Assembly: GCA_022797145.1 (NCBI GenBank) | Contig: JAAWKA010000005.1 | Location: 1-64,000, forward strand | DNA length: 64,000 nucleotides | From: Clostridia bacterium | GTDB taxonomy: Bacteria; Bacillota; Clostridia; TANB77; CAG-508 | Direction: 5' to 3' | Shown: in pieces, positions 32,999-43,971 of the stretch | Layout of the letters: every line of letters starts with the position of its first letter | How positions within the stretch are numbered: position 1 is the stretch's first letter | Translations under genes and position numbers: made by a program | The notes under the pieces: generated by a model | The model's database searches: none | What the model saw: only the letters and a program-made list of their open reading frames with translations | Told to the model about the DNA's origin: nothing

Positions 32999-33793
32999 TT
33001 ACCTCTCTTCTTCTAAATTTTCTGATAATGCTTCTAACATAGCTCGTATATTTTTATCTATCATATTTAATTCTTCTTCTAAACTCATATTATCTTTCAA
33101 TTCTGAAAAACATTTTTCTGACAATTTGAGTAAATTATTATTTAGAAAATCAAACTCATTCTGTTTTAACCATCCATCTTGTAAATATTCATCTAGTTTA
33201 TTTTTAATAAATTCATCATAATTTTTCTTATCATTAATACAATCATTTATTTCATTTTCTAAAATATTACCCTTTATTTGTTCATAAAGAATTTCCTTTG
33301 TTATTTGCTTCTTATTTAATATTTCATCAATCCCTTCATCATCTCGTAAAATTTCAATTATTTGTTTCTGCATTTCTTCTAGTTTTTCATAATCTCTAAA
33401 TACCCATTCTCCATATCCTAATTCAAACATTAGATTTGCCAATCTTATTGAGTGCTTTTCTCCAACTTCTTTTATGGTTATGTACTTTATATCTTCTGAA
33501 TCTTTTTGTTTATTGTAGAATGTTTCTATTCTATTCTTTGCAAACTCTATTCCATCTTGCCATAGAGATAGGTTTCTTTTAAAAATTATATGTTGTTCTT
33601 CTTCATATCTTAATATGTCATCTACTGTAATTTCTTTAATTTTTTCTGTATTTATATAATCTATTTTTTCTTGCTCACTTTTGGTTACAATTCCTTGCAT
33701 CCAATTTTGTACACATCTTTTAGCTTGTTCATATGTTACATCTTTCCAACCATTAAATAAGGTTTTTATTTGTATTTTTCTTATTTTATCCAT
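32999..33793 (-). CDS. element protein, tail ENLEEER
   Basis: Intact ORF. Confidence 0.6.
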   Translation of the reverse strand: MDKIRKIQIKTLFNGWKDVTYEQAKRCVQNWMQGIVTKSEQEKIDYINTEKIKEITVDDILRYEEEQHIIFKRNLSLWQDGIEFAKNRIETFYNKQKDSEDIKYITIKEVGEKHSIRLANLMFELGYGEWVFRDYEKLEEMQKQIIEILRDDEGIDEILNKKQITKEILYEQIKGNILENEINDCINDKKNYDEFIKNKLDEYLQDGWLKQNEFDFLNNNLLKLSEKCFSELKDNMSLEEELNMIDKNIRAMLEALSENLEEER

Positions 33794-33795
33794 TG

Positions 33796-34212
33796 TTATA
33801 TTTCAACCTCATTACTTTCTTCATTTTTATTCTCTGTATTTGAATCAACAAATTTATTTTCTTTATATGCTTCTAAAAAAGCATCATAGTAGGGTTTTCC
33901 TTCATATCCATTAATCATAGCAACTATAATGTTAAGGTATTCATCTTGTGGATCATGACAAGGAATATCAATTATATTATCAAGTACATTAAAATTTTCA
34001 TACACAAAGCCAGATAAGTCTAAAGTTGCTACATTGGTTTTTTCATTATAATTAACTACTTCAACCTTTTCGGCAATAATCTCTAAAAGCATATTGTAAG
34101 AATCTTCTTCATTTAAATTATCATAGTCAATAGAAAAACAACATCCTGGTATTTCAACTTCAGTATCTTCTATATCTACTTCATTCAATTTTAAACTCTT
34201 TAATGTATTCAA
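33796..34212 (-). CDS. element protein, tail NEESNEVEI
   Basis: Intact ORF. Confidence 0.6.
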   Translation of the reverse strand: MNTLKSLKLNEVDIEDTEVEIPGCCFSIDYDNLNEEDSYNMLLEIIAEKVEVVNYNEKTNVATLDLSGFVYENFNVLDNIIDIPCHDPQDEYLNIIVAMINGYEGKPYYDAFLEAYKENKFVDSNTENKNEESNEVEI

Positions 34213-34223
34213 ATCTTTACCTC

Positions 34224-34472
34224 CTATGTTTCTCTTTCATTTTCTTCTTCATTTTCAAAAAATTTAAGATGATTCTTTTCATCTATATATACAACTAAGG
34301 CTTCATATAGACTTTCTGTTGTTAAATTATAATCAGATTTTAAAAAGTCTTCTGCTATTTGTTTACACTTATCATAAACAATATCGCATTCTGGATTGGA
34401 ACTATTTGAGAACTCTTTATTTAATAAATCATAACCTAAAACAAACATTATATAATCTCTATCACTTTCCAA
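34224..34472 (-). CDS. element protein, tail ENEEENERET, TTG start
   Basis: gaggaggaaatgtaaaTTG; SD in tail of preceding gene. Confidence 0.55.
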   Translation of the reverse strand: MESDRDYIMFVLGYDLLNKEFSNSSNPECDIVYDKCKQIAEDFLKSDYNLTTESLYEALVVYIDEKNHLKFFENEEENERET

Positions 34473-34473
34473 T

Positions 34474-35439
34474 TTACATTTCCTCCTCTTCTTCCTGATT
34501 GTAAAAATTATTAATTAAATCCATGTTCTCTACATATACATTTATAAAATAATTCATCATATAATCTTTTAAACTTTCTTCACTTTTCATTATTTCATCA
34601 TTTATAGGATCACTTGTTAAATTATCTGTTTTACATTCTTTATTATCATACAAATAAGATATAAGATATAATCTGCCTTCTTCTGATATTAATGCAACAT
34701 TTAAAGGATTTTCATCAACTTTATCCATTTGCATTGTTATAAGTTCTCCATCAGATTCTAAATCTTTTATATTAGATTTTTTTAATTTTTCCCAGTCTCG
34801 TATTCCATCAAATGAAAAATATAAATTACCAGATAAACTAACTTCAGGTACATTAATATCAATTTTTTCAGTTGCTTTTACATCTATTTCCTCATAATCT
34901 TCATAATCAAATGTTATTTCTCTATCGTTGTATTGTTGCATAGCATTTTCTAAGGCTTCTTCTTTAGAAGTTGCCTCTATTGTAACAACTGTACTTGCTT
35001 TTTCTGTAAGCCTTACATCAAACTTTCTTTTACTATTTCTATATGTTTCAATAGGTTCTATTATTATTTTAAAATCTTTTAGGATTTCATCAATATTAGG
35101 ATTGTAATTTGACATTTCTTCTTGCCATTTATTTAATTTTGCTTTTGCAACATCAATACCAGCTTTAACATAATATTTGATAGAAACACTTAAAGCAGCC
35201 ATTTCAAAATCTCTTAATTTTATTTCTTGATTTAAGTCTTTATACAATTTTAGTAAGTTTTCTCTTTTGCAAGATGTCTCATAGATTCTTTTATCATCTG
35301 CAACAACATATATCATGTCATTATCTGTATTTTCATTTATTACATGGTCCAATTCTTCTAATGGATAATCCCAATTATTTTCTGGTTTATAATATTTTGA
35401 TTTCAATAATAAATCTTTATTTCCTAATACAAAAATCAT
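34474..35439 (-). CDS. element protein with DpnD/PcfM-like segment, tail NQEEEEEM
   Basis: RKFDVRLTEKASTVVTIEATSKEEALENAMQQYNDREITFDYEDYEE. Confidence 0.6.
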   Translation of the reverse strand: MIFVLGNKDLLLKSKYYKPENNWDYPLEELDHVINENTDNDMIYVVADDKRIYETSCKRENLLKLYKDLNQEIKLRDFEMAALSVSIKYYVKAGIDVAKAKLNKWQEEMSNYNPNIDEILKDFKIIIEPIETYRNSKRKFDVRLTEKASTVVTIEATSKEEALENAMQQYNDREITFDYEDYEEIDVKATEKIDINVPEVSLSGNLYFSFDGIRDWEKLKKSNIKDLESDGELITMQMDKVDENPLNVALISEEGRLYLISYLYDNKECKTDNLTSDPINDEIMKSEESLKDYMMNYFINVYVENMDLINNFYNQEEEEEM

Positions 35440-35506
35440 TTACAAATTCCTCTTTATATAAAATTAAAAGTTATAAGTTTATGCGTGTACAAACCTATAA
35501 CTTCAT

Positions 35507-35558
35507 AATATTATTATAAATACTTGTATTTGAGCTTTCAATTCCCTTTTTATTCCCT
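35507..35558 (-). promoter_or_regulatory. element promoter A: GGGAA-N6-GGGAA-TTGAAA-N17-TATAAT
   Basis: Minus: agggaataaaaagggaaTTGAAAgctcaaatacaagtattTATAAT. Confidence 0.82.
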
Positions 35559-36719
35559 AACTTCATCTTCTTCAGTATCTTCAATTTTAACTCCATATAA
35601 TTCGGATATTTCACTAATGGTATCTATAATATCTGTTTTAATCTCTTCGTATGACATTTTTTCTTGAAGATGATTCATTTCGATTACTTCTAGTTTATCT
35701 AAAATTGCTCTTTTTAGTTCAAATGTAAAAAATGTATTTGCTAAATCTAAAGATTCAGCACTAGTTTTTATTTTAAGTATATCTATTTTTTCCATATTTT
35801 TTATAATATCAACTAATTCTTGTGTACTCTCTATTTGGCTATTATCTAATTCATATAGTAAAAAATGTACACCTTTTGAGTAGTTATGGTCAAAATAGTG
35901 CCAAATATCTTCTTTAGTTGTTAGTCCTTTTGTAAAATCCCAATATGTACCATCTAGTATTTCTTCACCCTTTTTTTCTATAAAGGGTATATCTGTAAGA
36001 TCCTCCCACTTTTTTTCTAAAAAGCGATCAATATATTTTTGTTCCAACCTAAATTTTAAATTAGATATATTAGATACTTTAATAATATTTTTAGATACAA
36101 GATAATTTAATTCAGTAATTGAATAATCAGCTAACTCTATATCTTTGTTTAATTCAAATTTATTTCTATTTGTGTTTAATTGATTTTCAAATGTACTAAC
36201 AATCTTTTCTTCTAATTCTTTTTTTATCATTGTAGTTCCTTTTATTCTTTGTGTCATTTCATTTAATCCATATTTGTCCCATACATATCCTATAATATCA
36301 TTATACATATAACTGATATTAGTTTTTGGATCATCTATAATATCTCCATATTCCACTTTCCATGTAATAAGAATCTCTAATAATTTATCTTTAGTTATTG
36401 CATATAATTGTTCAAGTGCTTTATTGTCTCCATTATTCATAAACATGTCAATAACTTCTAGTATTTTAGGATTATCTTTTATCCCATTTTCAAGTGCTTT
36501 TCTAGCAACTAATAAGTCTAACTTTTCATTTACTATGTATTCATGTATATATTTTTCAGGATTATTTACTTCTTCTGTTTCTTTATGCAAAACCATATTA
36601 TCAATTTCATCTATAAAATCTGGATCTGAATAAAATTGTATAAAATATCCCCCTGTATTTTCTCCAACATCATCACATGTAGTATAATAAACATCATTAT
36701 ATTTGTTTTCTATTCTCAC
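35550..36719 (-). CDS. element protein, tail EDTEEDEVRE, GTG start
   Basis: Start overlaps previous stop (aTGTGA). Confidence 0.6.
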   Translation of the reverse strand: MRIENKYNDVYYTTCDDVGENTGGYFIQFYSDPDFIDEIDNMVLHKETEEVNNPEKYIHEYIVNEKLDLLVARKALENGIKDNPKILEVIDMFMNNGDNKALEQLYAITKDKLLEILITWKVEYGDIIDDPKTNISYMYNDIIGYVWDKYGLNEMTQRIKGTTMIKKELEEKIVSTFENQLNTNRNKFELNKDIELADYSITELNYLVSKNIIKVSNISNLKFRLEQKYIDRFLEKKWEDLTDIPFIEKKGEEILDGTYWDFTKGLTTKEDIWHYFDHNYSKGVHFLLYELDNSQIESTQELVDIIKNMEKIDILKIKTSAESLDLANTFFTFELKRAILDKLEVIEMNHLQEKMSYEEIKTDIIDTISEISELYGVKIEDTEEDEVRE

Positions 36720-37816
36720 ATTTCTTCCTCCTCACTTTCAATATTTTCTATTTCTTCTTTATTATTAAGAAAACTATAGTATTTATTTTGAAGGTCTTGG
36801 ATATATTCCATATCTTTGTATTTCTCGAAAAAGAATTCATTAATTTTGTCTTTATTATATATATTTTCATAAATATAATTTAAATTTTTATTAATAGTTC
36901 CCACATTAAAATCATTACTTCCAATTACCATATATTCATTGATTTTAGCTGATATTTCTAATGCTTCAATATCTATTTGTTTTTTATCAAAGACACATTT
37001 TTCTAAATAAGTATCATATATTGGAAATAAAGTTTTTTTTCCTATTGTTATTGGTAAATCTAGGTTATGTTCAAATTCAAAAGTTCGTGGTTCTACTTTC
37101 ATTATAGAAAATGATTCTCTCTCATTATATAAGATATATTTATTCCCTAGATTACTTTGAAAAGCTACTGGATAATTATGATTAAGAGAATATATTAGTT
37201 TTAATTTTGTAGGCTCTTTTTCTAAGTTTCTTTTCATTTTAGCAATTTTATTAATATATTCTTCTACTTCTTTCTTTAACTTATTATCTAATGTAGGTTC
37301 TATTTGAAAATCTTCTATTGTTCCTAATCTATAAGATTGTTTGGTTATTATATTTTCCGTTGGGTACATATCAAGAAAGTATAGATAACTTTCTAATACT
37401 TTACTGAAAATTTTTTCACATTTCATAGTTAAATCTTTATAAATAAATTCTCCTTTATTTGCCACATTTATAAGATATTCTCTATTTAATTCTTCTGGAT
37501 TGTATAGATATATTTTTCCATCTTTATTTACCATATAAATTTCATCATTATATTCTACATTTTCTTTTTCCTCTATTGGAAGAATTGTGTCTCCTAAAAA
37601 AGAATGATAATAGCTTTGAGATTTATTTGATGCCATTTCAAATTCTTTAAGTGTTTTTACTCCTTCAAATTCCTGTAAAATTTCATTAAAATTTTTATCA
37701 CATGAATCTTCAGCTTTTCTAAATTTTACAAACTCTTCCTTATCTCCGTTAAACTCTGGTGTAGAATATAGTTTATTTTGTTCGTGATCATAAAAATATA
37801 TTCTTCTTCTTGTCAT
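36716..37816 (-). CDS. element protein, tail ENIESEEEEM
   Basis: Intact ORF. Confidence 0.6.
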   Translation of the reverse strand: MTRRRIYFYDHEQNKLYSTPEFNGDKEEFVKFRKAEDSCDKNFNEILQEFEGVKTLKEFEMASNKSQSYYHSFLGDTILPIEEKENVEYNDEIYMVNKDGKIYLYNPEELNREYLINVANKGEFIYKDLTMKCEKIFSKVLESYLYFLDMYPTENIITKQSYRLGTIEDFQIEPTLDNKLKKEVEEYINKIAKMKRNLEKEPTKLKLIYSLNHNYPVAFQSNLGNKYILYNERESFSIMKVEPRTFEFEHNLDLPITIGKKTLFPIYDTYLEKCVFDKKQIDIEALEISAKINEYMVIGSNDFNVGTINKNLNYIYENIYNKDKINEFFFEKYKDMEYIQDLQNKYYSFLNNKEEIENIESEEEEM

Positions 37817-37843
37817 CTTTGTTATACCTCTTTTCTCTTTTTA

Positions 37844-38551
37844 TTATTGTTCTATTTCTTCGCTATCATCATTTGATAAAACTCCATCAAATAACACATT
37901 ATCATAATCTCCAATTTCAACAGCATCAAATAAATCACACAACATACATAAAGCCACTCTATCTTGTTCATCTGATTCAAATTTGATACCATCATTAAAC
38001 TCATCTTGTAATCTTTTGCATAAGTCATCTATATTTTTATAATAGGCTTTAAATGCTTCATAAAATTTTTTATACCCTTCTCCTATATTTTCCTTATCTG
38101 GATTCAAACTGTATTTATAACTGTGAAAAATTTTATTGATGTCTACTTTTTCTTCTAAATTTAAGACAAATAATTCATCTGCTGTAATCTTTGAAATATT
38201 ATCAGGATAAACATAAATATCATCTTTACTTAATTTAATCGGTTGTAATTTATTTTCTTCATTTCTTTTTTGAATTACTGTAACTAAAAGAGATTTATAA
38301 TTTAAGTCAAAATAACTACAACTAGAATGGTAATTTTCTATTTCTAAGTTATGACCATTTAATTTATTGCATAAGTCACTCAAACTTTCATTATTTTTAT
38401 TAGCAACATCAATTATATGTTCTAGTTCTTTTAGTTCATTTTGAGCTAATGTTATTGCTTTCAGTACATCATAAGGGCTTATTTTTAAGTTGTTTAAATA
38501 TTCTTCATCTTTCATAGTTTCTATAATTATCTGTTCATTTGTTTTTAACAT
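37844..38551 (-). CDS. element protein, tail NDDSEEIEQ
   Basis: Intact ORF. Confidence 0.6.
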   Translation of the reverse strand: MLKTNEQIIIETMKDEEYLNNLKISPYDVLKAITLAQNELKELEHIIDVANKNNESLSDLCNKLNGHNLEIENYHSSCSYFDLNYKSLLVTVIQKRNEENKLQPIKLSKDDIYVYPDNISKITADELFVLNLEEKVDINKIFHSYKYSLNPDKENIGEGYKKFYEAFKAYYKNIDDLCKRLQDEFNDGIKFESDEQDRVALCMLCDLFDAVEIGDYDNVLFDGVLSNDDSEEIEQ

Positions 38552-38569
38552 TTTTATACTCCTATTTTT

Positions 38570-39571
38570 TTATTCTTGTATTTCTTCTTTTTCTAATTCT
38601 AAATTGTCAAGCCAATCAATTGCTTCTAAATTATTATTTATCAGTAAACCATCAGGTCCACTTGCTATAATTCCATCTTCTCTAATGCAATATTTGGGAA
38701 TATCAATATTGTGTTTTTGACAGAAATCTTCTAGTTCTTCTTTAGAGTTTATTATTTGTACTAACTTAGGATTAATAACTCTATATGCACAATTAAAATC
38801 AAATCCTCCTGTCAAGTCTATTTCAAAATTAGTTTCCAAATCGTTTGGATCTTTTACTAATAAAAATTGATGTTCATATAATTTAGAACTTGCTTCCAAA
38901 GTACATTCAAAAATATAAGAATATTTTTCTGTTTCTTTGTTTGAATAGTAACTAAATTCTTCTATTCCATTTTGTTGATTAACAATATTTCCAGAAAAAT
39001 AGTTATTGAAATTAATAGTTTTCTTTAGTTCGTTTTTTGCCTCTTCAAAATCCGAATACACATTTAATTGAAAAGGTTCACCTTTGTTGTAATCTTCTTC
39101 TGTTTCATATATACGAATCTCATATTTGCATTCTTCATCTCTTAATTTATCAATTTCTTCTCCTTGTAAATATCTTATTGCATATTCCTTTTCTTTAAAT
39201 TCTTCTGTCCACATATTTCCATTTCTATTATCTATAGCAATAAAACTATCATCTTTTTTATCAACCATTAAAAAAGATTGCTTTTCTTCATCTGTAAATT
39301 CTTCCTGATTATTTAACTTTTCAATTAATATATTAAATTCTTTTTCAGTAATTGTTTTTATGTCTTTATCTTGTATTACTTCATTTTCAAACTCTTTTAA
39401 TTTCTGTTCTTCTATAATTTCTTGATAATCATTTTCAAAAAATTCATATATTGATACTGGTCGCATTCCTTCTTCGTGTGTGTCAAAAAATTCTACAACA
39501 TAATTGTTGTAATATCCTAATAAACTCAACAAATCCTCTTTATCCATATTTTCTATTTGTTCTGTGGTCAT
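38570..39571 (-). CDS. element protein, tail ELEKEEIQE
   Basis: Intact ORF. Confidence 0.6.
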   Translation of the reverse strand: MTTEQIENMDKEDLLSLLGYYNNYVVEFFDTHEEGMRPVSIYEFFENDYQEIIEEQKLKEFENEVIQDKDIKTITEKEFNILIEKLNNQEEFTDEEKQSFLMVDKKDDSFIAIDNRNGNMWTEEFKEKEYAIRYLQGEEIDKLRDEECKYEIRIYETEEDYNKGEPFQLNVYSDFEEAKNELKKTINFNNYFSGNIVNQQNGIEEFSYYSNKETEKYSYIFECTLEASSKLYEHQFLLVKDPNDLETNFEIDLTGGFDFNCAYRVINPKLVQIINSKEELEDFCQKHNIDIPKYCIREDGIIASGPDGLLINNNLEAIDWLDNLELEKEEIQE

Positions 39572-40026
39572 TATATTTCCTCCTCTTCTTCTCTATCATT
39601 TGAAGTTTGGTGGTATTTTTGTAGTGCTAATTCTAATCCTCTTTGTATATTTGTATTTGAATTAATATCCTTAATTGTTAATCCACAAGCCATTAAAGTA
39701 TCTCGCAACTCTCCAGTATAACCATATTCGTGATTTCCAAGTTCTTCTTCAAACATTCCCTGAATAAATTTTTCCCCTGTTATATCATTTTTTATTGCTT
39801 CTTTTAATTCTTTATAGTGATTATTGTTCATATCATTATATGCTTGCTTGTCCTCTATTTTTACGAAACCACCAAAACCTATTGATACTATTTTATCTTT
39901 ATCATTTTCAGCTAATCCCAATTTTTTTAGTCCTTCTTTTATGTCTTCTTCTGTAAATGCAAAAGCTACTGGAAAATTATTAAATTCCGCTTGATGCCTA
40001 TTCTTCATTTCTACATATGTTTCCAT
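39571..40026 (-). CDS. element protein, tail NDREEEEEI
   Basis: Intact ORF; overlapping stop/start. Confidence 0.6.
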   Translation of the reverse strand: METYVEMKNRHQAEFNNFPVAFAFTEEDIKEGLKKLGLAENDKDKIVSIGFGGFVKIEDKQAYNDMNNNHYKELKEAIKNDITGEKFIQGMFEEELGNHEYGYTGELRDTLMACGLTIKDINSNTNIQRGLELALQKYHQTSNDREEEEEI

Positions 40027-40045
40027 TTATATCTACCTCTTTATA

Positions 40046-40963
40046 TTATTGTTCTTCTTCGTTTTCTTCGCTTTCTTCTGGTTCTTCTTTATATAATTCT
40101 TCATTGATAAATTTTACAAAATCTACTGCTGTTTTTTTATAACCTGCTGCGTGTATTAAATTTTCAATTTTTACACTAAAATCCTTATCTATTTCTCCAT
40201 TGTCATATTGTTCTAATACTTCTATTACTATATAAGGTTTAATATTTTTTATGTTTATTCCATTCAATATCTCGTCTATTTTCTTAGTCATCCAATTAAT
40301 ATCTTCTTCAAAGAAACACATATCACTACCATAATAAAAATTACCATTTTCTTCTCTAACCGAATCAACATATCCTATAGCAATTTCCCTTTTCATTTCT
40401 TCTGATAACATATTAACTAAGTCTTCTTTATTTATTTCATCATCCATTAAATAATCAAATAATGTGTCAATATTTTCAAATTTTAAAACATTGTGATTTT
40501 CTAGTGTTTTTTCACCTAAATCATTAAAAATAATATCGTTTAAATTCTTGTTTATTCCTGTTCTTTCTTCAAAGACTTTACTCGCTTCAGTTAAACTTGT
40601 ATAATATGAACCTTGCAACCAGTCAAAATATGTTTTACTTTTATGAACTCCTAGTCCATTAGTTACTACATATGGAGATTCTTCAACACCTAATTTCTTT
40701 ATTAAAGCCCAGTCTTTTTCTTTTTCTAAAATAATTGCTTGTCCAAAGTTAATATCTATAATAGCATCTCTGACTAAGTCTTCTTCTCTTACACAATTTC
40801 TATATTCTCTTACTTCGTGATCCTTAAAATCTTCGTAATCTAATACAATTTCACCAGCATTATATTTATCTTCTACTTTTTCTAATGCTTCTTCTAAATT
40901 GTTAGCTTCAATATCTTCTACTCTTTGTGATATTTCTTCTATTTCGATTTGGAATTTTTTCAT
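40046..40963 (-). CDS. element protein with N-terminal DpnD/PcfM-like domain, tail EESEENEEEQ
   Basis: MKKFQIEIEEISQRVEDIEANNLEEALEKVEDKYNAGEIVLDYEDFKDHEVREY. Confidence 0.7.
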   Translation of the reverse strand: MKKFQIEIEEISQRVEDIEANNLEEALEKVEDKYNAGEIVLDYEDFKDHEVREYRNCVREEDLVRDAIIDINFGQAIILEKEKDWALIKKLGVEESPYVVTNGLGVHKSKTYFDWLQGSYYTSLTEASKVFEERTGINKNLNDIIFNDLGEKTLENHNVLKFENIDTLFDYLMDDEINKEDLVNMLSEEMKREIAIGYVDSVREENGNFYYGSDMCFFEEDINWMTKKIDEILNGINIKNIKPYIVIEVLEQYDNGEIDKDFSVKIENLIHAAGYKKTAVDFVKFINEELYKEEPEESEENEEEQ

Positions 40964-40982
40964 ATATGTTCCTCCTACTTTA

Positions 40983-41753
40983 CTATATTTCTTCTTCATT
41001 ATTTTTCTCTAACATTTCATTCATTTGTGTTTGATAATTTTCTATGTCCTTTAAGTTTATCCATTCTGGTTTTTCTTCTTCAGAAAAAGAATTATATATT
41101 TTTTTCATTTCTGCTATGTGTTTATCTACATCTTTATAATATAAATGACCTACAAAACCATTTCCATTACCTAAAAAATAATCACAATCAGCTCTTAATC
41201 TATCTAACATCATATAATTATGTTGGTTGGCTTTTTCTTTTTCATAATTAGGATCATCTTTTGGATTATTCACTAATTCATATTTTTCCAAATCTTCAAC
41301 CTCTCTCATAGGTTCTTCGTAATCTTTTGAGCAATACATTAAATGTACTTCACCTATATTTTGATTTCCATTTTCACAATATAAATTCTCATTTTCATCT
41401 TCATAATAGTAATTGTTATTTTCTTCATATTTATATATTAATTTGATTTTTTCATTTAAGTATTTTTCTATATTGCTATATCTATTTTTTATACTAGCAT
41501 TTTCATTAAAATCATTAACTATATGTAAAAGAGCTTCTTTAATTCCTATGTATCTTCTACTCCATGTCTCGTTTGTTCCTATCTTTTTACCATTAATTGA
41601 AAATAGAAATGGTGAATACTTTTCTTCTTCTCTTGTTATTGTAATATCCCAAGTATTTTTGTATAAAAATGTTATTTGTTCACCGATTTTTAATTCATTT
41701 TCTTTATCAATTATTTCTTTTGCTAAATTTCTATTAAATTTTATTTTTTCCAT
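40983..41753 (-). CDS. element protein, tail EKNNEEEI
   Basis: Intact ORF. Confidence 0.6.
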   Translation of the reverse strand: MEKIKFNRNLAKEIIDKENELKIGEQITFLYKNTWDITITREEEKYSPFLFSINGKKIGTNETWSRRYIGIKEALLHIVNDFNENASIKNRYSNIEKYLNEKIKLIYKYEENNNYYYEDENENLYCENGNQNIGEVHLMYCSKDYEEPMREVEDLEKYELVNNPKDDPNYEKEKANQHNYMMLDRLRADCDYFLGNGNGFVGHLYYKDVDKHIAEMKKIYNSFSEEEKPEWINLKDIENYQTQMNEMLEKNNEEEI

Positions 41754-41774
41754 AGAGTTATTCCTCCTACAATT

Positions 41775-42362
41775 TTAAATAGTTTCCTCATCTTCCTCTT
41801 CTTCTATATTGTTAGTTTCTTTATACTGTTCTATTTCATTATGAATTAATGAGTCTACATAGTCATTAAATTCTTCATCTTCAGCTATTTTATTGCTAAT
41901 TTCATCTAACATAGATTCAGTAATTTGATTACTTTGTAATAAAGTAGGATGTGCAACTTCTAATATGTTTAACAAAGTTAATTTTATACTGTCTTGATAA
42001 CTACTGTTAATATTTTCTCTATATTCATCAATATTTTCTTCATTTATTATATTTTCTATAATACATTCTCCATTTATGTATTCTTTAAAAAAGTATTCTA
42101 TTGGATATTTATATTTGTAAATATCATTTGGCTTACGAGATAAGTGCCATAACCCTTCATCCGTTATAGAATTAACATCTAGGTCCAAATCTTGATATGA
42201 TTGATTACATTCTAATTTAATGTATTTAATAACAAGATTTGTTTCTTTATAAAAAACTTCCATATTACAATTATATTTTTCTTTAAATTCTTTAAGTCTA
42301 ATCCAAACTTTTTCAATTGTATCAATATTCATTTTTAACCAATGTGTATATTTATATTTCAT
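41775..42362 (-). CDS. element protein, tail IEEEEDEETI
   Basis: Intact ORF. Confidence 0.6.
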   Translation of the reverse strand: MKYKYTHWLKMNIDTIEKVWIRLKEFKEKYNCNMEVFYKETNLVIKYIKLECNQSYQDLDLDVNSITDEGLWHLSRKPNDIYKYKYPIEYFFKEYINGECIIENIINEENIDEYRENINSSYQDSIKLTLLNILEVAHPTLLQSNQITESMLDEISNKIAEDEEFNDYVDSLIHNEIEQYKETNNIEEEEDEETI

Positions 42363-42378
42363 ATTTAACTCCTAAAAT

Positions 42379-43191
42379 TTATAATTCTTCAATCTCTTCT
42401 TGCTCTAATTCACTATTCAATGTATTCTTAAATTCATTATCTAAACCTCTTTGATATATATATGGATATTTCATTATAAATTCAATAAATTTGTTTGAAC
42501 CATCCACATTTTCAATTCCATGTTTTTCTATGGCATCTATGTATTCTCCTATTTTTATATAGTCTGGAGATTGTGTTAGATGACCAAGTCTTCTTTCATA
42601 AATAATAGTTCCATTATTGCTATTAAAATTCATATATTCATCATATACTTCTCCATGACCTTCATCAATTTTATGAATAGGAATGATTTCATATATACCA
42701 TCTCTTAATTCTTTAGGTTCTTTTTTACTATTTTTAATTATTGAACCTCTTTCTTTTTTTATCATCTTAATAACAAATTCATTTCTCTTATCTTCTGCTT
42801 TTTGTACTTTAGGTTTAAATTCATTGTATATAGTTGTAGATTCTTCCTTAGTTAAATCTTTATAATTTCCCCATCTATTTGCTATATCAATTGCTTTACT
42901 TTCTAAGCTGCGATGTTCATTTATAATTTCTATAAATTCATTATCGTTCATAGCTTTATCTATTGCTATTCTATATGGCATAATACTTTCATTACTTCCT
43001 CTAAAATCACAATTACTAAAATACATGGAAATAACTGCTTTATCTAGCCCATTTATACCACCAGTTATATATGCTTTAGTTAGATAATCGGACTTAACAC
43101 TATGGTATGGGCTATCATCGTTGCTACTATGTGTACTTATATATATTCCATCTTTTTTAAATGTAATTCTATTAATAAGCTCTACTGACAT
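42379..43191 (-). CDS. element protein, tail LEQEEIEEL
   Basis: Intact ORF; GIYISTHSSNDDSPYHSVKSDYLTKAYITGGINGLDKAVISMYFSNCDFRGSNESIMPYR. Confidence 0.6.
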   Translation of the reverse strand: MSVELINRITFKKDGIYISTHSSNDDSPYHSVKSDYLTKAYITGGINGLDKAVISMYFSNCDFRGSNESIMPYRIAIDKAMNDNEFIEIINEHRSLESKAIDIANRWGNYKDLTKEESTTIYNEFKPKVQKAEDKRNEFVIKMIKKERGSIIKNSKKEPKELRDGIYEIIPIHKIDEGHGEVYDEYMNFNSNNGTIIYERRLGHLTQSPDYIKIGEYIDAIEKHGIENVDGSNKFIEFIMKYPYIYQRGLDNEFKNTLNSELEQEEIEEL

Positions 43192-43194
43192 TTT

Positions 43195-43971
43195 TTACAA
43201 AACCTCCTCTGTTTCTTCTGTGATAATATCAGGAAAATTATTTCTACCTTGATGCTCTTCTCTATATTTTTCACCTTCTATTTGAAACATTAGCATTTCA
43301 AATGATCTAACTAGATTTATATCATCTAGTTCTCTAAATTTTTGTTTATCAAGAATTATACCTTTTTTTAATCTGTCTATGTAAACATCCATTATTTCGT
43401 GAATATCTATTATTTCATCAATATCCATTATTTTGTGAACATCCATTATCTCATTTCGTGTACTGTTTTTTTCATAGAAGTTCCTTATTTTGTTAATTCC
43501 TTCTGCTAATATAAAACAATCTTCACACTCAACATTTGGATCATATTCAAAATTCTCATCATATAAAACTTTAGTAATATAAAATTCTATTAATGTTATT
43601 GGTCTTTCAATAGGATTAAAATCAGCCCATTCATGTTGTATATATTTTTCAGCATATTCTCTTAATTCTTCATATTCATCTTTGTATAATTCTATTTTTT
43701 CTAATGTTTTATTTGAATCTGAATGAACTATTCTAATATTAGCTTTTGATTCCAATACATTAATGTCAAAGTATATTTCATACTCATCTTTATTTAAATT
43801 ATTCTTTTGAGCAATATTTTCAATATCTAGTTTTTTAATTAATGGTTGGCTAAACTCTAAATCACACCAAAAACTTAAAATTCCACTTTTTTCTTTTAAT
43901 GGATTAGATTCAGGAGAATAATCAAATTCATAATCGTTTTTTTCTATTTGTTTTCTATCTTTATTCAACAT
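43195..43971 (-). CDS. element protein with in-frame 18-bp repeats, tail ITEETEEVL
   Basis: EIMDVHKIMDIDEIIDIHEIMDVYIDRLKK. Confidence 0.6.
   Translation of the reverse strand: MLNKDRKQIEKNDYEFDYSPESNPLKEKSGILSFWCDLEFSQPLIKKLDIENIAQKNNLNKDEYEIYFDINVLESKANIRIVHSDSNKTLEKIELYKDEYEELREYAEKYIQHEWADFNPIERPITLIEFYITKVLYDENFEYDPNVECEDCFILAEGINKIRNFYEKNSTRNEIMDVHKIMDIDEIIDIHEIMDVYIDRLKKGIILDKQKFRELDDINLVRSFEMLMFQIEGEKYREEHQGRNNFPDIITEETEEVL
43385..43456. repeat. four tandem 18-bp units in coding sequence
   Basis: acatccattatttcgtga/atatctattatttcatca/atatccattattttgtga/acatccattatctcattt. Confidence 0.85.
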
